A DNA stretch of 32,834 nucleotides, from positions 1 to 32,834 of the forward strand of contig NEEC01000043.1 in assembly GCA_002189035.1 (NCBI GenBank), written 5' to 3'. Shown piece by piece: positions 24,118-32,834 of this stretch (the stretch's first letter is position 1; each line of letters begins with the position of its first letter). Origin of the DNA: Utricularia gibba. Lineage: Eukaryota > Streptophyta > Magnoliopsida > Lamiales > Lentibulariaceae. Both the position numbers and the translations under genes were made by a program. A model generated the notes under the pieces. It was given only the letters and a program-made list of their open reading frames with translations. It had not been told where the DNA came from and ran no database searches.

Positions 24118-26796
24118 TTGAGCAGGCGGTCTTTGGGTGCACCTGGAACGGGACAAAGGTAATGTTTGGCTTGCACCGAGAGTTAGTTGTAGTCCGGCAA
24201 ATAAAGTGATGTATTTATTATCGTTCGGTTTTCGGGGGCTGCCTACATGGTTTTTCAAGGAACCGCTTCTCGTTTTGTGGCGGCCAGTCTCGCTGGGAAC
24301 TTGGTCCTTGACCCGATTCTGTATGGCTCATGAGGTCAACTGGATGCAAATCGATTAAAAAAAATGATGCATTTGATGTCACGTGCACCCCACATGATTT
24401 TTTCGATCTTACCTGGAACGGGACAAAGGTAATGTTTGGCTTGCACCGAGAGTTAGTTGTAGTCCGGCAAATAAAGTGATGTATTTATTATCACATGGTT
24501 TTTCATTCTCGTTTTGTGGCGGCCAGTCTCGCTGGGAACTTGGTCCTTGACCCGATTCTGTATGGCTCATGAGGTCAACTGGATGCAAATCGATTAAAAA
24601 AAATGATGCATTTTTTAAATTATGATGTCACGTGCACCCCACATGATTTTTTCAACAACTTACTTTATACTTGAGCAGGCGGTCTTTGGGTGCACCTGGA
24701 ACGGGACAAAGGTAATGTTTGGCTTGCACCGAGAGTTAGTTGTAGTCAACAAATTCTCGTTTTGTGGCGGCCAGTCTCGCTGGGAACTTGGTCCTTGACC
24801 CCGATTCTGTATGGCTCATGAGGTCAACTGGATGCAAATCGATTAAAAAAAATGATGCATTTGTTTAAATTATGATGTCACGTGCACCCCACATGATTTT
24901 TTCAACAACTTACTTTATACTTGAGCAGGCGGTCTTTGGGTGCACCTGGAACGGGACAAAGGTAATGTTTGGCTTGCACCGAGAGTTAGTTGTAGTCCGG
25001 CAAATAAAGTGATGTATTTATTATCGTTCGGTTTTCGGGGGCTGCCTACATGGTTTTTCAAGGAACCGCTTCTCGTTTTGTGGCGGCCAGTCTCGCTGGG
25101 AACTTGGTCCTTGGATTCTGTATGGCTCATGAGGTCAACTGGATGCAAATCGATTAAAAAAATGATGCATTTCTTTAAATTATGATGTCACGTGCACCCC
25201 ACATGATTTTTTCAACAACTTACTTTATACTTGAGCAGGCGGTCTTTGGGTGCACCTGGAACGGGACAAAGGTAATGTTTGGCTTGCACCGAGAGTTAGT
25301 TGTAGTCCGGCAAATCACACTGTTTTGTGGCGGCCAGTCTCGCTGGGAACTTGGTCCTTGACCCGATTCTGTATGGCTCATGAGGTCAACTGGATGCAAA
25401 TCGATTAAAAAAAATGATGCATTTGTTTAAATTATGATGTCACGTGCACCCCACATGATTTTTTCAACAACTTACTTTATACTTGAGCAGGCGGTCTTTG
25501 GGTGCACCTGGAACGGGACAAAGGTAATGTTTGGCCGGCAAATAAAGTGCACATGGTTTTTCAAGGAACCGCTTCTCGTTTTGTGGCGGCCAGTCTCGCT
25601 GGGAACTTGGTCCTTGTTCTGTATGGCTCATGAGGTCAACTGGATGCAAATCGATGATGCATTTAAATTATGATGTCACGTGCACCCCACATGATTTTTT
25701 CGAGCAGGCGGTCTTTCACCTGGAACGGGACAAAGGTAATGTTTGGCTTGCACCGAGAGTTAGTTGTAGTCCGGCAAATAAAGTGATGTATTTATTATCG
25801 TTCGGTTTTCGGGGGCTGCCTACATGGTTTTTCAAGGAACCGCTTCTCGTTTTGTGGCGGCCAGTCTCGCTGGGAACTTGGTCCTTGACCCCGATTCTGT
25901 ATGGCTCATGAGGTCAACTGGATGCAAATCGATTAAAAAAAATGATGCATTTGTTTAAATTATGATGTCACGTGCACCCCACATGATTTTTTCAACAACT
26001 TACTTTATACTTGAGCAGGCGGTCTTACTGAGCAGTGCACCTGGAACGGGACAAAGGTAATGTTTGGCTTGCACCGAGAGTTAGTTGTAGTCCGGCAAAT
26101 AAAGTGATGTATTTATTATCGTTCGGTTTTCGGGGGCTGCCTACATGGTTTTTCAAGGAACCGCTTCTCGTTTTGTGGCGGCCAGTCTCGCTGGGAACTT
26201 GGTCCTTGACCCCGATTCTGTATGGCTCATGAGGTCAACTGGATGCAAATCGATTAAAAAAATGATGCATTTGTTTAAATTATGATGTCACGTGCACCCC
26301 ACATGATTTTTTCAACAACTTACTTTATACTTGAGCAGGCGGTCTTTGGGTGCACCTGGAACGGGACAAAGGTTACCCCGGCAAATCACATGGTTTTTCA
26401 AGGAACCGCTTCTCGTTTTGTGGCGGCCAGTCTCGCTGGGAACTTGGTCCTTGACCCCGATTCTGTATGGCTCATGAGGTCAACTGGATGCAAATCGATT
26501 AAAAAAAATGATGCATCACGTTGGAGCAGGCGGTCTTTGGGTGCACCTGGAACGGGACAAAGGTAATGTTTGGCTTGCACCGAGAGTTAGTTGTAGTCCG
26601 GCAAATAAAGTGATGTATTTATTATCGTTCGGTTTTCGGGGCTGCCTACATGGTTTTTCAAACTTGGTCCTTGACCCCGATTCTGTATGGCTCATGAGGT
26701 CAACTGGATGCAAATCGATTAAAAAAAATGATGCATTTGTTTAAATTATGATGTCACGTGCACCCCACATGATTTTTTCAACAACTTACTTTATAC
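24118..26796 (+). repeat. Mixed block dominated by truncated units
   Basis: Approximate starts are 24118, 24404, 24671, 24921, 25231, 25483, 25700, 26011, 26331 and 26521. Several lack the centre of half A: 24671 and 25231 jump from gtagtc or gcaaatca to the tgtggcgg region, and 26331 jumps from aaaggt to gcaaatcacatgg. The 26011 unit is slightly long because ggtctt is followed by a second, altered ctgagcag before tgcacc. Confidence 0.88.
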
Positions 26797-29700
26797 TTGA
26801 GCAGGCGGTCTTTGGGTGCACCTGGAACGGGACAAAGGTAATGTTTGGCTTGCACCGAGAGTTAGTTGTAGTCCGGCAAATAAAGTGATGTATTTATTAT
26901 CGTTCGGTTTTCGGGGGCTGCCTACATGGTTTTTCAAGGAACCGCTTCTCGTATGGCTCATGAGGTCAACTGGATGCAAATCGATTAAAAAAAATGATGC
27001 ATTTGCATTGATGATGTCACGTGCACCCCACATGATGCAACAACTTACTTTATACTTGGCAGGCGGTGAGGGTGCACCTGGAACGGGACAAAGGTAATGT
27101 TTGGCTTGCACCGAGAGTTAGTTGTAGTCCGGCAAATCCCATTTCGTTCGGTCACCCTGCATCTGCTTCTCGTTTTGTGGCGGCCAGTCTCGCTGGGAAC
27201 ACTTGACCCCGATTCATGGCTCATGAGGTCAACTGGATGCAAATCGATTAAAAAAAATGATGCATTTGTTTAAATTATGATGTCACGTGCACCCCACATG
27301 ATTTTTTCAACAACTTATACTTGAGCAGGCGGTCTTTGGGTGCACCTGGAACTTGACCGCAGTGATGTATTTATTATCGTTCGGTTTTCTGCCTACATGG
27401 TTTTTCAAGGAACCGCTTCTCGTTTTGTGGCGGCCAGTCTCGCTGGAACTTGGGACAATGGCTCATGAGGTCAACTGGATGCAAATCGATGATGCATTGC
27501 ACCGAGAGTTAGTTGTAGTCCGGCAAATAAAGTGATGTATTTATTATCGTTCGGTTTTCGGGGGCTGCCTACATGGTTTTTCAAGGAACCTTCTCGTTTT
27601 GGCTCTCGCTTATATGGCGAGCCATGTCTCGCTGGGAACGGGACCTTAATGACCCGGCAAATAAAGTGATGTATTTATTATCGTTCGGTACATGGTTTTT
27701 CTTCAAGGTCAACCGCAAATCGATTCATTTAAATTATGATGTCACGTTCGATTTTCAAACGGGCAACACATACAGAACACCTTCTGTATGGCTCCGGATG
27801 CAAATCGATTAAAAAAAATGATGCATTTGTTTTCAAATGTTTGGCTTGCACCGAGAGTTAGTTGTAGTCCGGCAAATAAAGTGATGTATTTATTATCGTT
27901 CGGTTTTCGGGGGCTGCCACATGGTTTTTCAAGGAACCGCTTCTGGGTGGCGGCTCTCGCTTCTTGGTATGGCTCATTCTGTAACTCATGAGGTCAACTG
28001 CAAATCGATTAAAAAAAATGATGCATTTTTTAAATTATGATGTCACGTGCACCCCACATGATTTTTTCAACAACTTACTTTATACTTGAGCAGGCGGTCT
28101 TTGGGTGCACCTGGAACGGGACAAAGGTACCCACATGATTAGTCTAACAATTCTGTACTCCAAATGCAAATTGATGCAGGCGGTCGGTTTTCACCTGGAA
28201 CGGGACAAAGGTAATGTTTGGCTTGCACCGAGAGTTAGTTGTAGTCCGGCAAATAAAGTGATGTATTTATTATCGTTCGGTTTTCGGGGGCCTGGAACCG
28301 CTTCTCGTTTTGTGGCGGCCAGTCTCGCTGGGAACTTGGTCCTTGACCGATTCTGTATGGCTCATGAGGTCAACTGGATGCAAATCGATTCATGAGGTCA
28401 ACTGGATGCAAATCGATTAAAAAAAATGATGCATTTTTTAAATTATGATGTCACGTGCACCCCACATGATTTTTTCAACAACTTACTTTATACTTGAGCA
28501 GGCGGTCTTTGGGTGCACCTGGAACGGACAAAGGTAATGTTTGGCTTGCACCGAGAGTTAGTTGTAGTCGGCAAATAAAGTGATGTATTTATTATCACAT
28601 GATTCTCGTTTTGTGGCAACAACTTACTCCATACTTGAGCAGGCGGTCTTTGTGCACCTGGAACGGGACAAAGGTAATGTTTGGCTTGCACCAAGGAGAG
28701 TTAGTTTGTATTCCGGCAAATATGATGATGTATTTATTCATGCGTTCGGTTTTCGGGGCTGATACTGTGATTTTTCAAGGAACCGCTTCTCGTTTTGTGG
28801 CGGCCAGTCTCGCTGGAAACTTGGCATCCTTGACAACAACTTACTTTATACTTGAGCAGGCGGTCTTTGGGTGCTGTAATGTTTGGCTTGCACCGAACTT
28901 AGTGCAAATCAAATAAAGTGATGCATTTATTATCGTTCGGTTTTCGTGCCTACACATGGAACCGCTTCTCGTTTTGTGGCAGTCTCGCTGGGAACTTGGT
29001 CCTTGACCCGATTCTGTATGGCTCATGAGGTCAACTGGATGCAAATCGATTAAAAAAATGATGCACCTGGAACGATTTTTTCAACAACTTACTTTATACA
29101 AAACGGTAATGTTTGGCTTGCACCGAGAGTTAGTTGTAGTCGGCGTGCGTTCGGTTTTCGGGGCTGCCTACATGGTTTTTCAAGGAACCGCTTCTCGTTT
29201 TGTGGCGGCCAGTCTCGCTGGGAACTTGGTCCTTGACCCGATTCTGTATGGCTCATGAGGTCAACTGGATGCAAATCGATTAAAAAAAATGCGATGTCAC
29301 GTTGAGAGCAGGCGGTCTTACCTGTGGTTTTCAAATAAAGTGATGTACACATCAAGGAACCGCTTCTCGTTTTGTGGCGGCCAGTCTCGCTGGGAACTTG
29401 GTCCTTGACCCCGATTCTGTATGGCTCATGAGGTCAACTGGATGCAAATCGATTAAAAAAAATGATGCATTTGTTTAAATTATGATGTCACGTGCACCCC
29501 ACATGATTTTTTCAACAACTTACTTTATACTTGAGCAGGCGGTCTTTGGGTGCACCTGGAACGGACAAAGGTAATGTTTGGCTTGCACCGAGAGTTAGTT
29601 GTAGTCCAAATAAAGTGATGTATTTATTATCGTTCGGTTTTCGGGGCTGCCTACATGGTTTTTCAAGGAACGCTTCTCGTTTTGTGGCGGCCAGTCTCGC

Positions 29701-30310
29701 TGGGAACTTGGTCCTTGACCCCGATTCTGTATGGCTCATGAGGTCAACTGGATGCAAATCGATTAAAAAAAATGATGCATTTCACGTTGATTAATTGGTC
29801 CTTGACGATTCTGTACTCATGAGGTCAACTGGATGCAAATCGATTAAAAAAATGATGCATTTTTTAAATTATGATGTCACGTGCACCCACATGATTTTTC
29901 AACAACTTACTTTATACTTGAGCAGGCGGTCTTTGGGTGCACCTGGAACGGGACAAAGGTAAACCGAGAGTTAGTTTGGGCTAAAGTGCACCAAGGAGAG
30001 TTAACTTGGTCCTTGTTCTGTATGGCTCATGAGGTCAACTGGCAAATCGATTAAGATGCATGTATTTATTATCGTTCGGTTTTGGGGCACCTGGAACGGG
30101 ACTAATGTTTGGCCTTACATGTGTTTTTCAAGGAACCGCTTCTCGTTTTGTGGCGGCCAGTCTCGCTGGGAACTTGGTCCTTGACCCGATTCTGTATGGC
30201 TCATGAGGTCAACTGGATGCAAATCGATTAAAAAAAATGATGCATTTCTTTAAATTATGATGTCACGTGCACCACCACACATGATTTTTTCAACAATTCT
30301 TACTTTATAC
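26797..30310 (+). repeat. Longest degenerate tract
   Basis: Recognisable starts are 26797, 27056, 27321, about 27496, about 27637, about 27833, 28086, about 28173, 28494, 28635, 28852, about 29062, 29302, 29531, about 29793 and 29918. Almost no unit is intact. Features include a perfect 28 bp tandem duplication at 28363-28418, half-B to half-A switches near 28903 and 30055, the rare insertion in gcaccaaggagagtta at 28688 and 29988, and repeated one-base losses (gaacggac, tagtcggc). Fragments of unit sequence cover the tract with no unrelated insertion that I can recognise. Confidence 0.85.
28363..28418 (+). repeat. Perfect 28 bp tandem duplication inside one unit
   Basis: The segment from catgaggtc to aaatcgatt is present twice in direct succession (28363-28390 and 28391-28418) with no mismatch; in normal units it occurs once. 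The copies join as aaatcgattcatgagg. This is one of the rare clear gains of sequence. Confidence 0.97.
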
Positions 30311-30935
30311 TTGAGCAGGCGGTCTTTGGGTGCACCTGGAACGGGACAAAGGTAATGTTTGGCTTGCACCGAGAGTTAGTTGTAGTCCGGCAAATAAAGT
30401 GATGTATTTATTATCGTTCGGTTTTCGGGGGCTACATGGTTTTTCAAGGAACCGCTTCTCGTTTTGTGGCGGCCAGTCTCGCTGGGAACTTGGTCCTTGA
30501 CCCGATTCTGTATGGCTCATGAGGTCAACTGGATGCAAATCGATTAAAAAAAATGATGCATTTCTTTAAATTATGATGTCACGTGCACCCCACATGATTT
30601 TTTCAACAACTTACTTTATACTTGAGCAGGCGGTCTTTGGGTGCACCTGGAACGGGACAAAGGTAATGTTTGGCTTGCACCGAGAGTTAGTTGTAGTCCG
30701 GCAAATAAAGTGATGTATTTATTATCGTTCGGTTTTCGGGGCTGCCTACATGGTTTTTCAAGGAACCGCTTCTCGTTTTGTGGCGGCCAGTCTCGCTGGG
30801 AACTTGGTCCTTGACCCCGATTCTGTATGGCTCATGAGGTCAACTGGATGCAAATCGATTAAAAAAAATGATGCATTTTTTAAATTATGATGTCACGTGC
30901 ACCCCACATGATTTTTTCAACAACTTACTTTATAC
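30311..30935 (+). repeat. Two near-full units of the right-hand variant type
   Basis: Units start at 30311 (311 bp) and 30622 (314 bp). The first has ctttaaatt and lacks ctgcc in the cgggggctgcctacatgg stretch. The second has tttttaaatt in the same variable place. These match the variant set of the right end rather than that of the central blocks. Confidence 0.9.
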
Positions 30936-31678
30936 TTGAGCAGCGGTCTTTGGGTGCACCTGGAACGGGACAAAGTGCACCCCAAATAAAGTGATGTATT
31001 TATTATCATGATTCTCGTTTTGTGGCGGCCAACAATTCTTATGGCTTTATATGCTTGATGCAGATGCACGTGTGATTTTTTCTTACTGAGCAGTGCACCT
31101 GGAACGGGACAAAGGTAATGTTTGGCTTGCACCGAGAGTTAGTTGTAGTCGGCAAATAAAGTGATGTATTTATTATCGTTCGGTTTTCGGGGGCTGCCTA
31201 CATGGTTTTTCAAGGAACCGCTTCTCGTTTTGTCTCGGGGAACTTGGTCCTTGACCCCGATTCTGTATGGCTCATGAGGTCAACTGGATGCAAATCGATT
31301 AAAAAAAATGATGCATTTCTTTAAATTATGATGTCACGTGCACCCCATGATTTTTCAACAACTTACTTTATACTTGAGCAGGCGGTCTTTGGGTGCACCT
31401 GTATGTTTGCTCATTAGAGGGCAAATCGTTCGGTTTTCGGGGGCTGCCTACATGGTTTTTCTGGATGCTGGGAAATCGTGGCTCTAAAAATGCAAATGAT
31501 GCATTTGTTTAAATTATGATCTTTGTGCACGTGCACCCCACATGGTTTTTCAAGGAACCGCTTCTCGTTTGTGGCGGCCAGTCTCGCTGGGACAACTTAT
31601 GGCTTTATATGCTTGATGCATTTTTAAATTATGATGTCACGTGCACCCACATGATTTTTTCAACAACTTACTTTATAC
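30936..31678 (+). repeat. Scrambled patch near the right end
   Basis: Starts are 30936 (about 150 bp), about 31086 (288 bp) and 31374 (about 305 bp, composite). A 24 bp non-consensus word beginning ttatggctttatatgc is present at 31039-31062 and again at 31597-31620. At 31536-31550 half-B sequence (gtgcacccca) runs directly into half-A sequence (catggtttttcaagg). The start ttactgagcag at 31083 matches the altered start at 26025. Confidence 0.88.
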
Positions 31679-32834
31679 TTGAGCAGGCGGTCTTTGGGTG
31701 CACCTGGAACGGGACAAAGGTAATGTTTGGCTTGCACGAGAGTTAGTTGTAGTCCGGCAAATAAAGTGATGTATTTATTATCGTTCGGTTTTCGGGGGCT
31801 GCCTACATGGTTTTTCAAGGAACCGCTTCTCGTTTTGTGGCGGCCAGTCTCGCTGGGAACTTGGTCCTTGACCCGATTCTGTATGGCTCATGAGGTCAAC
31901 TGGATGCAAATCGATTAAAAAAATGATGCATTTCTTTAAATTATGATGTCACGTGCACCCCACATGATTTTTTCAACAACTTACTTTATACTTGAGCAGG
32001 CGGTCTTTGGGTGCACCTGGAACGGGACAAAGGTAATGTTTGGCTTGCACCGAGAGTTAGTTGTAGTCGGCAAATAAAGTGATGTATTTATTATCGTTCG
32101 GTTTTCGGGGCTGCCTACATGGTTTTTTCAAGGAACCGCTTCTCGTTTTGTGGCGGCCAGTCTCGCTGGGAACTTGGTCCTTGACCCCGATTCTGTATGG
32201 CTCATGAGGTCAACTGGATGCAAATCGATTAAAAAAAATGATGCATTTGTTTAAATTATGATGTCACGTGCACCCCACATGATTTTTTCAACAACTTACT
32301 TTATACTTGAGCAGGCGGTCTTTGGGTGCACCTGGAACGGACAAAGGTAATGTTTGGCTTGCACCGAGAGTTAGTTGTAGTCCGGCAAATAAAGTGATGT
32401 TTATTATCGTTCGGTTTTCGGGGGCTGCCTACATGGTTTTTCAAGGAACCGCTTCTCGTTTTGTGGCGGCCAGTCTCGCTGGGAACTTGGTCCTTGACCC
32501 CGATTCTGTATGGCTCATGAGGTCAACTGGATGCAAATCGATTAAAAAAAATGATGCATTTCTTTAAATTATGATGTCACGTGCACCCCACATGATTTTT
32601 TCAACAACTTACTTTATACTTGAGCAGGCGGTCTTTGGTGCACCTGAACGGACAAAGGTAATGTTTGGCTTGCACCGAGAGTTAGTTGTAGTCTGGCAAA
32701 TAAAGTGATGTTTTTATCGTTCGGTTTTCGGGGCTGCCTACATGGTTTTTCAAGGAACCGCTTCTCTTTGTGGCGGCCAGTCTCGCTGGGAACTTGGTCC
32801 TTGACCCCGATTCTGTATGGCTCATGAGGTCAAC
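31679..32834 (+). repeat. Right-edge block of near-full units
   Basis: Units start at 31679 (313 bp), 31992 (315), 32307 (313) and 32620 (215 bp, cut by the window end). They carry frequent single-base losses (cttgcacgag at 31733, tagtcggc at 32065, gaacggac at 32335 and 32646) and mostly ctttaaatt in place of gtttaaatt. The last unit has tagtctgg, shared with the second unit of the window. Confidence 0.92.

Larger units (their letters stand above)
1..32834 (+). repeat. Tandem satellite array, 315/316 bp unit
   Basis: The same unit recurs head-to-tail across the whole window, always in the same orientation. I phase it from ttgagcaggcggtctttggg to actttatac. Full units are 314-316 bp; 58 or so units are at least 300 bp long, and the rest are internally deleted copies of roughly 110-300 bp. 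Neither end contains non-repeat sequence, so the array extends beyond the window or the window is a contig made only of array. Full units are nearly identical in the uniform blocks, differing mainly in a C-run (gaccccgatt or gacccgatt), a G-run (cgggggctg or cggggctg) and an A-run of 7 or 8. No gene, RNA or mobile element interrupts it. Satellite arrays of this kind are typical of eukaryotic heterochromatin; the chromosomal location is inference. Confidence 0.98.

Noticed and set aside
1271-32567. A ladder of 65- and 73-codon open frames on the + strand, one per unit, beginning at gtgcacctgg
   Set aside because: They begin with GTG, end at a stop inside every unit, and differ only by the three- or four-C run that shifts the frame. 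Indels in other units break them freely. The pattern is that of a non-coding repeat read in frame.
1-32834. CRISPR array
   Set aside because: The whole 316 bp is repeated with no short repeat separating unique spacers, and there are no cas genes.
1-32834. Ribosomal DNA spacer subrepeats
   Set aside because: No rRNA-like sequence appears anywhere, and more than 32 kb of one unit without a gene is far longer than usual spacer subrepeat blocks. It cannot be fully excluded without flanking sequence.
1-32834. Transposon or retroelement origin with terminal repeats
   Set aside because: I see no terminal inverted repeats, target-site duplications, reverse transcriptase or transposase fragments; every stretch I followed resolves into pieces of the same unit.
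1252-32834. Strict higher-order repeat across the whole array
   Set aside because: The order of C-run and G-run variants is irregular over most of the window; only 10050-11908 hints at a three-unit period.

Overview
The window is one continuous tandem satellite array from first base to last, with no unique flanking DNA at either end. The modal unit is 316 bp, with a 315 bp sibling that has one C fewer in a C-run. It repeats head-to-tail on one strand about 104 unit-lengths, or about 120 units when short ones are counted separately. I find no protein-coding gene, RNA gene, transposon, CRISPR array or operon. Open frames of 60 to 130 codons recur once per unit and are by-products of the repeat.

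Such an array points to a eukaryote, most likely pericentromeric, subtelomeric or other heterochromatin; that is inference, because nothing here identifies a clade. The unit is about 45% GC and carries 14 CpG sites, an observed/expected ratio near 0.9 by hand count. CpG is therefore not depleted, which fits a lineage with little germline CpG methylation or a recently amplified array.

Layout. 1-1251: four units with scattered single-base losses. 1252-5661: 14 near-identical units. 5662-8472: full units alternating with truncated ones. 8473-11628: ten full units, the most uniform stretch. 11629-16357: mixed full and truncated units. 16358-19897: strongly degenerate, with only one full unit at 17325-17635. 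19898-20789: three partly intact units. 20790-21732: degenerate. 21733-24117: mostly intact. 24118-26796: many truncated units. 26797-30310: the longest degenerate tract. 30311-32834: near-full units carrying their own variant set, interrupted by a scrambled patch at 30936-31678.

Main observations. (1) The 316 bp unit is itself an old dimer: two diverged halves of about 158 bp share collinear anchors 156-162 bp apart. (2) Several degenerate units switch from half B to half A exactly at those anchors, as expected of exchange between related half-units. (3) Truncated units reuse a small set of deletion breakpoints and share rare non-consensus words, which suggests common descent or conversion more than random noise. 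Consensus dropout in a hard-to-assemble repeat remains a serious alternative for part of the decay. No new gene system is visible; the interest lies in how the array is built and decays.
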